DNA of 34,352 nucleotides from NCBI RefSeq assembly GCF_000239795.1, contig NZ_CAFJ01000531.1, forward strand, positions 1-34,352, read 5' to 3'. The DNA is from Bradyrhizobium sp. STM 3809. Its GTDB lineage: Bacteria > Pseudomonadota > Alphaproteobacteria > Rhizobiales > Xanthobacteraceae. A program made the translations under genes and the position numbers. The notes beneath the pieces are model-generated. The model did not search any database. It saw nothing but the letters and a program-made list of their open reading frames with translations, and was not told the origin of the DNA. Positions 10,127-17,885 of this stretch are shown here, piece after piece; the first letter of the stretch is position 1, and every line of letters starts with the position of its first letter.

Positions 10127-11290
10127 TCACTCCGCCATCTTGGGTTCGGTGACGCCGTCCTCGCGGGCGGCGCTGTCGGCGTTCGGCGTTCTGGTGCTGA
10201 GCTGGTCCCACCAGCTGTTGAAGGTGCCGAGGATGCCCTTGGGCAGCAGCAGGGTCACGAGCACGAACAGCGCGCCGAGCATGAACAGCCAGTAGGGCGC
10301 CAGCACGCCCGAGGTGAAGAACGTCTTGGCGTAGTTGACGACGACGGCGCCGAGCGCTGCGCCCACCAGCGTGCCGCGGCCGCCGACCGCGACCCAGATC
10401 ACCGCCTCGATCGAGTTGCCGGGGGCGAACTCGGACGGGTTGATGATGCCGACCTGAGGCACGTAGAGCGCGCCGGCGACGCCGGCCATACAGGCCGACA
10501 GCGTGAACACGAACAGCTTGTAGGACTCCACCCGGTAGCCGAGGAAGCGCGTGCGCGACTCGGCATCGCGGATCGCGATCAGGACCTTGCCGAGCTTCGA
10601 CGACACCACGGCACGGCAGATCAGGAAGGCCAGGATCAGCGCCAGGCAGCTCAGCGCGAACAGCGCGGCACGGGTGCCCTCGGCCTGGACGTTGAAGCCG
10701 AGGACGTCCTTGAAATCGGTCAGGCCGTTGTTGCCGCCGAAGCCGAAATCATTGCGGAAGAAGGCGAGCAGCAGCGCGTAGGTCATCGCCTGGGTGATGA
10801 TCGAGAGATACACGCCGGTGACGCGCGAGCGGAAGGCGAGCCAGCCGAAACAGAAGGCGAGCAGGCCGGGCACCAGCAGCACCATCAGCGCCGCGAACCA
10901 GAACATGTCGAAGCCATGCCAGTACCAGGGCAGCTTGGAGTAGTTCAGGAACACCATGAAGTCCGGCAGGATCGGATTGCCGTAGACGCCGCGGGTGCCG
11001 ATCTGGCGCATCAGGTACATGCCCATCGCGTAGCCGCCGAGCGCGAAGAAGGCGCCGTGGCCGAGCGAGAGGATGCCGCAATAGCCCCAGATCAGATCGA
11101 TCGACAGCGCCAGGATGGCGTAGCAGACATATTTGCCCCACAACGCGACCAGATAGGTCGGCACCTGCAAGGCCGAGCCGGCCGGCAGCAGCAGGTTGGA
11201 CAGCGGGATCAGGATGCCGCAGGCCGCAACGACCAGGAGGAAGATCGACGCGCCGCGGTCCAGCGACCGGGTCAGCAGATGCGGCATCAT
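10127..11290 (-). CDS. urtC: Urea ABC transporter permease UrtC
   Basis: This 387-residue LivM-type permease has about eight to ten hydrophobic segments from residue 15 to 355. It includes the family stretch CGILSLGHGAFFALGGYAMG and the cytoplasmic coupling region FLGYRVESYKLFVFTLSA. The end is Asp/Glu-rich (REDGVTEPKMAE). The ATG at 11290 overlaps the urtB stop (ATGA), so the two permease genes are coupled. The frame is open far upstream through urtB, but that part is a shadow. Confidence 0.95.
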   Translation of the reverse strand: MMPHLLTRSLDRGASIFLLVVAACGILIPLSNLLLPAGSALQVPTYLVALWGKYVCYAILALSIDLIWGYCGILSLGHGAFFALGGYAMGMYLMRQIGTRGVYGNPILPDFMVFLNYSKLPWYWHGFDMFWFAALMVLLVPGLLAFCFGWLAFRSRVTGVYLSIITQAMTYALLLAFFRNDFGFGGNNGLTDFKDVLGFNVQAEGTRAALFALSCLALILAFLICRAVVSSKLGKVLIAIRDAESRTRFLGYRVESYKLFVFTLSACMAGVAGALYVPQVGIINPSEFAPGNSIEAVIWVAVGGRGTLVGAALGAVVVNYAKTFFTSGVLAPYWLFMLGALFVLVTLLLPKGILGTFNSWWDQLSTRTPNADSAAREDGVTEPKMAE

Positions 11291-12900
11291 GCTTCCACCG
11301 CCCGGCCCTTGAGCGCGAACAGGCCGCGCGGGCGCTTCTGAATGAACAGGATGATCAGGACCAGGATCGCGATCTTGCCCAGCACGGCGCCGGCGACTGG
11401 CTCCAGGAACTTGTTGGCGATGCCGAGCGTAAAGGCGCCGACCAGGGTGCCCCAGAGATTGCCGACGCCGCCGAACACCACGACCATGAAGGAATCGATG
11501 ATGTAGCTCTGGCCGAGATTCGGACTCACATTGTCGATCTGCGACAGCGCCACGCCGGCGATCCCAGCGATGCCGGAGCCGAGCCCGAAGGTGAGCGCAT
11601 CGACGCGCGAGGTCGCAATTCCCATCGAGGCGGCCATGCGCCGGTTCTGCGTGACCGCACGCATCTCCAGGCCGAGCGCGGTGTAGCGCAGCATCGCCAG
11701 CAGGATCGCGAACACCGCCATCGTGAAGCAGAGGATCCAGAGCCGGTTGTAGGTGATCGTGATCTGGCCGAGCTCGAAGGCACCGCTCATCCAGGAGGGA
11801 TTGCCGACCTCGCGATTGGTCGGGCCGAACGCGGAGCGCACCGCCTGCTGCAGGATCAGCGACAGGCCCCAGGTCGCGAGCAGCGTCTCGAGCGGGCGTC
11901 CATAGAGGAAGCGGATGATGGTCCGCTCGATCAGCACGCCGATCGCGCCAGCGACCAGGAAGGCCAGCGGGGCGGCGATCAGCAGCGAATAGTCGAACAG
12001 CGCGGGATAACGCGTGCGGATGACCTCCTGGACCACGAAGGTGGTATAGGCGCCGAGCATCACCATCTCGCCATGGGCCATGTTGATGACGCCCATGACG
12101 CCGAACGTGATGGCCAGTCCGATGGCAGCGAGCAGCAATACCGAGCCGAGCGAGAGGCCATACCAGGCGTTCTGCACGCCAGACCACACCGCCAGTGTGC
12201 TCTGAATCGAGGAGATCGCGCCGGCAGCAGCCTTGGTGACGCTGGCCGGCTGATCACCGCCGCTGATCTCGGTCAGCAGCGCCAGCGCCTCCTGGTCGCC
12301 GCGCGACCTGATGGTGGCGACGGCTTCGAGCTTGTCCACTTCGCTCGCGTCGGACTTGAACAGCAGGATCGCGGCACGCGCCTCGGTCAGCGCCTGCTTC
12401 ACCGCGCGATTGGTTTCCTTGGCGAGCGCCGATTCCACCGTCGGCAGCGTCGCCTCGTCATGCGACTTGAACACCGATTTTGCGGCGGTCAGGCGCGTGT
12501 TGGTGTCCGGCGACAGCAGCGTCAGGCCGCCGAGCGCCGCATCGACGGTGCGGCGCAGCCGGTTGTTGAGGCTGACGGCCGCAGCGCCATCCGGCAGCTT
12601 GTCGACGGCAGCGCCGGTCGCGGCATCGATGATCTTGCCGTCGGCCTGCTTGACATAGACCTTCTTGGTTTCGGCATCGAACATCAGCCGCTCGTCCTGG
12701 AGCGCGCTGATGATCGGAAAGGCCAGCGGGTTGCCCGACACGGCGATCTCGCCGACGGCCTCGTCCGTATCCGAAAAATCATCATTCGCGAATTTGGCGA
12801 CGGATTCTTCGAAACTGGCGGCGAAGGCGGGAACGGAAACGGCGATCAGGGCAATCGAAAGCAGCAGGCGGCGAATGATCGCCAGAAAAAGAACGGGCAC
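11287..12900 (-). CDS. urtB: Urea ABC transporter permease UrtB with N-terminal periplasmic domain
   Basis: A 537-residue permease. A signal peptide (FLAIIRRLLLSIALIAVSV, ending FAASFEES) is followed by about 210 mostly helical, HEAT-like residues outside the membrane. A LivH-type permease domain then runs from about residue 240 to 537, with VMGVINMAHGEMVMLGAY and GGVGNLWGTLVGAF. This extended N-terminus is normal for UrtB and distinguishes it from LivH. I chose the GTG at 12900. An ATG at 12969 would put the leader through a perfect hairpin, where no signal peptide exists. UrtB and UrtC form the membrane channel. Confidence 0.93.
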   Translation of the reverse strand: MPVLFLAIIRRLLLSIALIAVSVPAFAASFEESVAKFANDDFSDTDEAVGEIAVSGNPLAFPIISALQDERLMFDAETKKVYVKQADGKIIDAATGAAVDKLPDGAAAVSLNNRLRRTVDAALGGLTLLSPDTNTRLTAAKSVFKSHDEATLPTVESALAKETNRAVKQALTEARAAILLFKSDASEVDKLEAVATIRSRGDQEALALLTEISGGDQPASVTKAAAGAISSIQSTLAVWSGVQNAWYGLSLGSVLLLAAIGLAITFGVMGVINMAHGEMVMLGAYTTFVVQEVIRTRYPALFDYSLLIAAPLAFLVAGAIGVLIERTIIRFLYGRPLETLLATWGLSLILQQAVRSAFGPTNREVGNPSWMSGAFELGQITITYNRLWILCFTMAVFAILLAMLRYTALGLEMRAVTQNRRMAASMGIATSRVDALTFGLGSGIAGIAGVALSQIDNVSPNLGQSYIIDSFMVVVFGGVGNLWGTLVGAFTLGIANKFLEPVAGAVLGKIAILVLIILFIQKRPRGLFALKGRAVEA

Positions 12901-12932
12901 TGGACAACCCCGGCAGGAGTTCAGGAGGTCAA

Positions 12933-12959
12933 GAGAAGGCGGCAGATCGCCGCCTTCTC
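12933..12959 (-). other. Perfect 11-bp hairpin between urtA and urtB
   Basis: GAGAAGGCGGC-agatc-GCCGCCTTCTC is a perfect 11-bp stem with a 5-nt loop, in the 87-nt spacer after urtA. There is no U-run on the minus strand. It is therefore more likely a 3'-end stabiliser or partial attenuator, letting the binding protein be made in excess over the permease, than a full terminator. Confidence 0.7.
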
Positions 12960-12987
12960 CCGTCGTCATGGTCGCGTCAGGTCGGGA

Positions 12988-14310
12988 TCAGGTGCCCGAG
13001 CCCAGGCACTTGTTGGTCTTGACGTTGTAGTTGCCGCACTTCTTGCCGACCCAGTCGCCGATCAGGTCCTTGGAGCCCTCGAGCTCCTTCGACCAGGCGT
13101 CGCCCGGGACGAGATCCTTGGTCTTGTAGACGACGCTGAACTGGCCATCGCCCTTGATCTCGCCGATGAACACCGGCTTGGTGATGTGGTGGTTCGGCAG
13201 CATCTTCGACACGCCGCCGGTCAGGTTCGGCGCCTCGGTGCCCGGCAGGGCGTCGATGACCTTGTCCGGATCGGTCGACTTCACCTTCTCGACCGCCTTC
13301 ACCCACATGTTGAAGCCGATGACGTGCGCTTCCATCGGGTCGTTGGTCACGCGCTTCGGATTCTTGGTGTAGGCCTGCCAGTCCTTGATGAACTTCTCGT
13401 TCGCCGGAGTCTTGATCGACTCGAAGTAGTTCCAGGCGGCGAGATGGCCGACCAGCGGCTTGGTGTCGATGCCGGCGAGCTCTTCCTCACCCACCGAGAA
13501 CGCGACCACCGGGATGTCCTTCGCCTTGATGCCCTGGTTGCCGAGCTCCTTGTAGAACGGAACGTTGGCGTCGCCGTTGATGGTCGAGACCACGGCGGTC
13601 TTCTTGCCGGCCGAGCCGAACTTCTTGATGTCGGCGACGATCGTCTGCCAGTCGGAGTGACCGAACGGCGTGTAGTTGATCATGATGTCTTCCTGAGCCA
13701 CGCCCTTCGACTTCAGGTAGGCTTCCAGGATCTTGTTGGTGGTGCGCGGATAGACGTAGTCGGTGCCGGCCAGCACCCAACGCTTCACCTTCTCTTCCTT
13801 CATCAGGTAGTCGACCGCCGGGATCGCCTGCTGGTTCGGCGCCGCGCCGGTGTAGAACACGTTGCGCTCGCTCTCCTCGCCCTCGTACTGGACCGGGTAG
13901 AACAGGATGCTGTTGAGCTCCTTGAACACCGGCAGCACCGACTTGCGCGACACCGAGGTCCAGCAGCCGAACACGACCGCGACCTTGTCCTTGGTGATCA
14001 GCTCGCGCGCCTTCTCGGCGAACAGCGGCCAGTTGGAGGCGGGGTCGACGACGACGGCCTCGAGCTTCTTGCCGAGCACGCCGCCCTTCTTGTTCTGTTC
14101 GTCGATCAGGAACAGGATCGTATCCTTCAGCGTGGTTTCGCTGATGGCCATGGTGCCGGACAGCGAATGCAGGACGCCGACCTTGATGGTGTCGTCAGCA
14201 GCCATGGCCGGGCCGAAGCCGGCGGCGCCGAGGGCCAGGCCGGCAGCAGCAGCCAGCCAGCGACGGCGGCTGAACTGCGCCGTTAATTCCTGAGTGAGTC
14301 GAGTAAGCAT
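12988..14310 (-). CDS. urtA: Urea ABC transporter substrate-binding protein UrtA
   Basis: This 440-residue periplasmic receptor belongs to the Leu/Ile/Val-binding-protein class. The leader has SRRRWL followed by a hydrophobic Ala/Gly stretch and PAMAADD, resembling a twin-arginine signal, with cleavage near residue 38. The mature start DTIKVGVLHSLSGTMAISET is typical, as are FGCWTSVSRKSVLPVF and LFYPVQYEGEESERN, which distinguish urea/short-amide binders from LivJ. The C-terminus has a Cys pair (KKCGNYNVKTNKCLG). The ATG at 14310 has GGGAGATAT upstream. It is the first gene of the cluster, driven by the sigma-54-type promoter at 14381-14395. Confidence 0.97.
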   Translation of the reverse strand: MLTRLTQELTAQFSRRRWLAAAAGLALGAAGFGPAMAADDTIKVGVLHSLSGTMAISETTLKDTILFLIDEQNKKGGVLGKKLEAVVVDPASNWPLFAEKARELITKDKVAVVFGCWTSVSRKSVLPVFKELNSILFYPVQYEGEESERNVFYTGAAPNQQAIPAVDYLMKEEKVKRWVLAGTDYVYPRTTNKILEAYLKSKGVAQEDIMINYTPFGHSDWQTIVADIKKFGSAGKKTAVVSTINGDANVPFYKELGNQGIKAKDIPVVAFSVGEEELAGIDTKPLVGHLAAWNYFESIKTPANEKFIKDWQAYTKNPKRVTNDPMEAHVIGFNMWVKAVEKVKSTDPDKVIDALPGTEAPNLTGGVSKMLPNHHITKPVFIGEIKGDGQFSVVYKTKDLVPGDAWSKELEGSKDLIGDWVGKKCGNYNVKTNKCLGSGT

Positions 14311-14380
14311 GCGATAATATCTCCCTGACGCAGACGTGCTTCGCAGCCGAAGGCGGCCGGCGGTCTGCGCGGGAAGAATC

Positions 14381-14395
14381 GCAAGAAGCGTGCCA
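14381..14395 (-). promoter_or_regulatory. Sigma-54 (RpoN) promoter of urtA
   Basis: On the minus strand the sequence reads TGGCACGCTTCTTGC, which is the TGGCACG-N4-TTGC consensus with GG and GC at the -24/-12 spacing. Transcription would start near 14369, about 59 nt before the urtA ATG. RpoN promoters need an activator such as NtrC, so urea uptake is likely induced under nitrogen limitation. The match is seen directly; the regulation is inferred. Confidence 0.85.
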
Positions 14396-14447
14396 TCGGC
14401 TTCACATCTCGTAAGCCATTGAGGCAAATGTGGAACTCGGCCAATTC

Positions 14448-14462
14448 GCGACGAAGCGTCGC
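14448..14462. promoter_or_regulatory. Palindrome upstream of the urtA promoter (possible activator site)
   Basis: GCGACG-aag-CGTCGC is a perfect 6-bp dyad about 55-80 bp upstream of the sigma-54 element, a plausible enhancer position. It does not match the NtrC consensus well. Confidence 0.3.
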
Positions 14463-14492
14463 ATTCAGCTGCCGATGTTTTGAGCAAGCAAA

Positions 14493-14504
14493 CTGATTAA
14501 TCAG
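14493..14504. promoter_or_regulatory. Palindrome CTGATTAATCAG upstream of the urtA promoter
   Basis: A perfect 12-bp dyad about 100 bp upstream of the sigma-54 element. It could bind a regulator of urtA or of the divergent helicase gene. The protein is unknown. Confidence 0.3.
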
Positions 14505-14738
14505 CCGTCAGGCAGCACTTATTTTATGCATGATGTTTGAAATGGCTAATTTTGAAGCAGTCTAGTACCGCTTTCAATGGCAGCCCGCAGAAGCGGCCTT
14601 GAAAACAGCATGCATCTGTTCCATATAGCTGACAGATCGAGGCGAATCGGCCGGATCTTTGCGAGCCGCGTGTTCTTTAGCTCAGCTTGAGCTTCTGGCT
14701 CCGCATCCTCAGCACTCCACACTAGGCGCTCCAAACAC

Positions 14739-14760
14739 GCGGGTGTCTCTCATCACCCGC
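14739..14760 (+). other. Hairpin in the leader of the DEAD-box helicase gene
   Basis: GCGGGTG-tctctcat-CACCCGC forms a perfect 7-bp stem ending 15 nt before the ATG at 14776. A stable leader structure of this kind could make helicase translation temperature-dependent. That is inference. Confidence 0.4.
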
Positions 14761-14775
14761 CCGCGTCCGGCCCGC

Positions 14776-16239
14776 ATGCCGACGAGGGCCTTCTCCTCTT
14801 ATGGAAAGCCCAACCTTTTGACCTCTTTTCAGGATTTCAACCTCGCCGACGCGCTGACGCGCGCGCTGAAGGAAGAGAACTACACCACCCCAACCCCGAT
14901 CCAGGCCCAGACCATTCCGCTCGCGCTCCAAGGCCGCGACGTGATCGGCATCGCGCAGACGGGAACCGGCAAGACCGCCTCCTTCGCATTGCCGATCCTG
15001 CATCGCCTGCTGGACAACCGCATCAAGCCGCAGCCGAAGACGGCGCGCGTGCTGGTGCTGAGCCCGACCCGCGAGCTCTCCGGCCAGATCCTCGACAGCT
15101 TCAACACCTATGGCCGCCACATCCGCATGAGCTCCACTCTCGCGATCGGCGGCGTCCCGATGGGGCGGCAGGTGCGCGCCGTGATGCCGGGCGTCGAGGT
15201 GCTGGTCGCCACGCCGGGCCGCCTGCTCGACCTGGTCCAGGGCAACGCCCTGAAGCTCAGCCACGTGGAGTTCCTGGTGCTCGACGAAGCCGACCGCATG
15301 CTCGACATGGGCTTCATCAACGACATCCGGAAGATCGTCGCCAAGCTGCCGATCAAACGGCAGACGCTGTTCTTCTCGGCCACCATGCCGAAGGACATCG
15401 CCGAGCTCGCCGATTCCATGCTGCGGGACCCGGCCCGCGTCGCGGTCACCCCGGTCTCCTCGACGGTCGAGCGCATCGCCCAGCGCGTGATCCAGGTCGA
15501 CCACTCCGCCAAGCCGAGCCTGCTGGCTCAGCTGCTGAAGAATGAGCCGGTGAACCGCGCCCTGGTGTTCACCCGCACCAAGCACGGCGCCGACAAGGTC
15601 GTGAAGGGCCTGGAGAAGGCGGGCATTCCGGCCCAAGCCATCCATGGCAACAAGTCGCAGAACCACCGCGAGCGCACGCTGGCGGCCTTCCGCACCGGCG
15701 AGATCCGCACGCTGGTCGCCACCGACATCGCCGCGCGCGGCATCGACGTCGACGGCGTCAGCCACGTCGTGAACTTCGACCTGCCGAACGTGCCCGAAAC
15801 CTATGTCCACCGCATCGGCCGCACCGCGCGCGCCGGCGCCGATGGCGTGGCCATCTCGCTAGTCGCCGGTGCCGACGAGATGTCGTATCTCCGCGATATC
15901 GAGCGGCTCACCAAGACCACCCTGCCGCGCGAGGATCGACGGACCCCGGGCCAGCGCGACGCCGCTCCCGCCGGCCAGCCGCAGCGCCAAGGCCATCATG
16001 GCGGTGGCCGTCCCGGCATGCAGAATGCGCGGACCAACGATGGGGGCAACGCCGCAAAAGGCCCTCGCCGACGTCGTCGTTCCAATGCTAAGGTGCCGCC
16101 TCTGCCAGGCAATCGTCAGGAGCCCCAGCGACCGTCGCAAGGCGGCGGCAAGGCCGGGTCGATTCAGGGCGTTGCATTCCTGCATCGCGAGGGCAGACCC
16201 AAAAACCACGCTCACAACCGCAACCAACGGCCAAACTAG
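14776..16239 (+). CDS. DEAD-box RNA helicase, RhlE type
   Basis: A 487-residue ATP-dependent RNA helicase. Motifs in order: Q motif (TPTPIQAQTIP), I (AQTGTGKT, about residues 59-66), Ia (PTREL), Ib (TPGR), II (DEAD, 170-173), III (SAT, 201-203), IV (LVFTRTKHG), V (ATDIAARGID) and VI (HRIGRTARAG, from 345). The tail beyond about 395 is Gly/Arg/Pro/Gln-rich and basic, the usual RNA-binding extension. The start is uncertain. ATG 14776 is given, but a TTG at 14818 (opening LTSFQDFNL) has GGAAAG upstream and fits the usual family N-terminus. It is followed 24 nt later by an IF-1 gene and then cspA, suggesting roles in ribosome assembly or RNA unwinding in the cold. Confidence 0.95.
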   Translation: MPTRAFSSYGKPNLLTSFQDFNLADALTRALKEENYTTPTPIQAQTIPLALQGRDVIGIAQTGTGKTASFALPILHRLLDNRIKPQPKTARVLVLSPTRELSGQILDSFNTYGRHIRMSSTLAIGGVPMGRQVRAVMPGVEVLVATPGRLLDLVQGNALKLSHVEFLVLDEADRMLDMGFINDIRKIVAKLPIKRQTLFFSATMPKDIAELADSMLRDPARVAVTPVSSTVERIAQRVIQVDHSAKPSLLAQLLKNEPVNRALVFTRTKHGADKVVKGLEKAGIPAQAIHGNKSQNHRERTLAAFRTGEIRTLVATDIAARGIDVDGVSHVVNFDLPNVPETYVHRIGRTARAGADGVAISLVAGADEMSYLRDIERLTKTTLPREDRRTPGQRDAAPAGQPQRQGHHGGGRPGMQNARTNDGGNAAKGPRRRRRSNAKVPPLPGNRQEPQRPSQGGGKAGSIQGVAFLHREGRPKNHAHNRNQRPN

Positions 16240-16263
16240 ACGTCTATCGATCTGGAGAAAGAC

Positions 16264-16554
16264 ATGGCTAAGGAAGAGCTGATCCAGTTCGAAGGGCTGG
16301 TCACCGAAATCCTTCCCGACGCGCGCTACCGGGTTCAACTCGACGCGGGGCACGAGATCGTCGCCTACACCGCCGGCAAGATGAAGAAGAATCGCATCAA
16401 GACGCTGGCGGGCGACCGCGTGACGGTCGAGATGTCGCCCTACGACCTGGAAAAGGGCCGCCTCATCTTCCGCCACAAGGACGAGCGTCCCAGCACCCCC
16501 GGCGGTCCGCCACGTGGCGCACCGCAGCGCGGCGGGCAGTTCCGTCGGCGCTGA
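16264..16554 (+). CDS. infA: Translation initiation factor IF-1 with basic C-terminal tail
   Basis: This 96-residue protein has a complete IF-1 S1-like OB fold in residues 1-75. It opens [31 protein letters not shown] follows the conserved [19 protein letters not shown]-1 binds the ribosomal A site during initiation and also melts RNA. About 20 residues beyond the usual 72 form a Pro/Gly/Arg tail (from PSTPGG, ending RRR). The start ATG has AGAAAGAC upstream. It lies 24 nt after the helicase gene and is probably in the same transcript. The tail is common in Bradyrhizobium relatives as I recall. Whether another infA exists cannot be told here. Confidence 0.93.
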   Translation: MAKEELIQFEGLVTEILPDARYRVQLDAGHEIVAYTAGKMKKNRIKTLAGDRVTVEMSPYDLEKGRLIFRHKDERPSTPGGPPRGAPQRGGQFRRR

Positions 16555-16560
16555 CGTTCC

Positions 16561-16583
16561 GGGGCGGAAAATGCTTCCGCCCC
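16561..16583 (+). terminator. Terminator-like hairpin after infA
   Basis: GGGGCGGAA-aatgc-TTCCGCCCC is a perfect 9-bp stem 6 nt after the infA stop, followed only by TT. It is probably a terminator or 3' stabiliser for the helicase-infA unit. Confidence 0.7.
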
Positions 16584-16856
16584 TTCGCCCACCTGGTCAA
16601 ATCAAGCGCAACCAGCAATGAATCCAGCGCGTCGGCGGCTTGCCGGCGCGTTAAAAAATCGTGCGCCCGCCCGCACCTCAGGATTGTTTTGCGCGGCCAT
16701 TTCCAATAATATATCCCGCAATCGATTTTCGGCCGGACGAGATTAGCTATTACCGGTACAGCCGGTTCAGACGCTGACGACCCTTCCAAAAATTCGATCT
16801 AACCAGCCCAGACCCCTGGGTTACGACATTTGATATCTGAGAAGGGAACTACCCCC
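16584..16856. other. cspA upstream region and probable long leader
   Basis: From the infA stop to the cspA start is about 300 nt, relatively AT-rich at 16640-16730 and 16790-16840. Cold-shock genes often have long structured 5' leaders, and this spacing would allow one. I see no gene, and no promoter box I would trust. Confidence 0.4.
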
Positions 16857-17069
16857 GTGAGCATGGGAACCGTGAAGTGGTTTAACGCGACCAAGGGCTA
16901 TGGCTTCATTCAGCCGGATGACGGCGGCAACGACGTGTTCGTGCACATCAGCGCCGTCGAGCGCGCCGGCCTCGGCACGCTGCGCGAAGGCCAGAAGATC
17001 TCTTACGAGATCGTGGCCGACCGCCGTTCGGGCAAGTCGTCGGCCGACAATCTCCGCGCCGCCAACTGA
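16857..17069 (+). CDS. cspA: Cold-shock protein, CspA family
   Basis: A 70-residue single cold-shock domain. RNP1 is KGYGFIQ (residues 13-19) and RNP2 is DVFVHIS (about 27-33); the opening is [17 protein letters not shown]. It binds single-stranded RNA/DNA and acts as an RNA chaperone. I chose the GTG at 16857 because AAGGGA lies 9 nt upstream. The ATG at 16863 would be 15 nt from that site, and MSMGTVKWF is the usual alphaproteobacterial opening. It completes the helicase/IF-1/Csp set and has its own strong terminators downstream. Confidence 0.95.
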   Translation: MSMGTVKWFNATKGYGFIQPDDGGNDVFVHISAVERAGLGTLREGQKISYEIVADRRSGKSSADNLRAAN

Positions 17070-17076
17070 TCTGCGC

Positions 17077-17109
17077 GCGCTGAAGGCGACCAACGGTTGC
17101 CTTCAGCGC
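17077..17109 (+). terminator. Hairpin directly after cspA
   Basis: GCGCTGAAGGC-N11-GCCTTCAGCGC is a perfect 11-bp stem starting 7 nt after the cspA stop. No T-tract follows. It may protect the 3' end, with termination at the next hairpin. Confidence 0.6.
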
Positions 17110-17155
17110 CGCTCAGGCCAGCGACGCCGCGATCCGCACCTAAAGATGCGCATAC

Positions 17156-17184
17156 AAAAAGGCCGCTTCAAGCGGCCTTTTCGT
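17156..17184. terminator. Bidirectional intrinsic terminator between cspA and the tadE genes
   Basis: The sequence AAAAAGGCCGC-ttcaa-GCGGCCTTTT has a GC-rich stem with an A-run on one side and a T-run on the other. It can therefore stop transcription of cspA from the left and of the tadE genes from the right. Confidence 0.85.
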
Positions 17185-17196
17185 TGTCTTGAGCCA

Positions 17197-17302
17197 TGGT
17201 CTGAGCGCTCGTGGTCTGAACGCTCGTGCGGTTCAGATCATGCATCGTGGTCTCCGGCGCGCATCCGGATCACGTACAACTGGTCATCACGTACAACTGG
17301 TC
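17197..17302. repeat. Two short tandem duplications at the 3' end of the tadE-like gene
   Basis: Copies of a 15-bp unit lie at 17197-17211 and 17212-17226 with one mismatch. A 17-bp unit (atcacgtacaactggtc) is perfectly duplicated at 17269-17285 and 17286-17302. The second pair covers the last codons and stop of the 17287-17835 gene. They look like recent slippage or duplication events. Confidence 0.8.
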
Positions 17303-17835
17303 TTGGGACTGTAGAACACGCAGGTCGACTGACGCGGTCGGGTATAGGCCACGTCGCTGAGATTGACGCCCGTCTTGGCCAGAACATAGCCGACCGTCGG
17401 AACGTATTGGTAGCTCACCTCGCTGAAGATCAAATAGGTGTTGGCGACCAGCAGGTCGGCCGGGATGCCGACGGCCGTGCCCACTGTCCGCGGTGCGGAC
17501 CCCTTGCTCCAGACCACGGTCGCCTGCTTCCCCGTGGAATCGACGAGGAGTTCGCTGATCGTCGCGTTCACCGGCGATGTGGAATACGGATACATGATGC
17601 CGGTCGAGGCGGCGAAGAAGTTCGATATGTCGGTGTCGCCGACCGAGGTCGACTGCGACGTCAGGTCGGACAGCGTTCGCGCCATCAGCGTCACCTTGCG
17701 GTCGACCGCAATTGCCGAGCAGAACTCGACCGTGCCGAAGAACATCACCAGCATCAGCGGCACGATGAAGGCGAATTCGGTCGCGGCGACGCCGCGATGG
17801 TCGGCGCGAAATCGACGGAGCAGGCGGAAATCCAT
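17287..17835 (-). CDS. TadE/TadF-family pseudopilin (with canonical Gly cleavage site)
   Basis: A 182-residue Tad pseudopilin. It has a short Arg-rich leader, then HRG at residues 13-15, followed by VAATEFAFIVPLMLVMFFG. This is the prepilin-peptidase site (cut after Gly15, Glu at +5) and the hydrophobic helix. The remainder is periplasmic, ending with a Cys pair (STCVFYSPKTSC). Minor pseudopilins of this family are processed by CpaA/TadV and needed for Flp pilus assembly. I chose ATG 17835 because GAGGG lies 5 nt upstream. A GTG at 17889, overlapping the upstream stop as GTGA, or an ATG at 17865, are alternatives that would add a hydrophilic leader. Confidence 0.85.
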   Translation of the reverse strand: MDFRLLRRFRADHRGVAATEFAFIVPLMLVMFFGTVEFCSAIAVDRKVTLMARTLSDLTSQSTSVGDTDISNFFAASTGIMYPYSTSPVNATISELLVDSTGKQATVVWSKGSAPRTVGTAVGIPADLLVANTYLIFSEVSYQYVPTVGYVLAKTGVNLSDVAYTRPRQSTCVFYSPKTSCT

Positions 17836-17885
17836 CTTGGCCCTCGGTTCTTCTCCATGCCTCATGAGGTGGCTTTCGGTCGTCC

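Larger units (their letters stand above)
14311..14775. other. Divergent regulatory region between urtA and the DEAD-box helicase gene
   Basis: This 465-nt non-coding stretch is lower in GC than its surroundings around 14480-14660. It holds a sigma-54 promoter for urtA, two short perfect palindromes upstream of it (14448-14462 and 14493-14504) and a hairpin just before the helicase start (14739-14760). No convincing small gene was seen. Confidence 0.7.

Noticed and set aside
12901..12969. Upstream ATG start for urtB at 12969
   Set aside because: The added 23 residues would be read through a perfect hairpin and would place a hydrophilic leader before the signal peptide.
12073..14286. Plus-strand frame of over 700 codons opposite urtB and urtA
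   Set aside because: Composition is Arg/Asp/Gln/His-biased with no motif; the opposite strand has unmistakable UrtA and UrtB.
15959..16239. Suspected frameshift in the DEAD-box helicase tail
   Set aside because: The frame stays open to a stop and the Gly/Arg/Pro/Gln tail ending in a basic segment is normal for RhlE-type proteins; no competing frame looks better.
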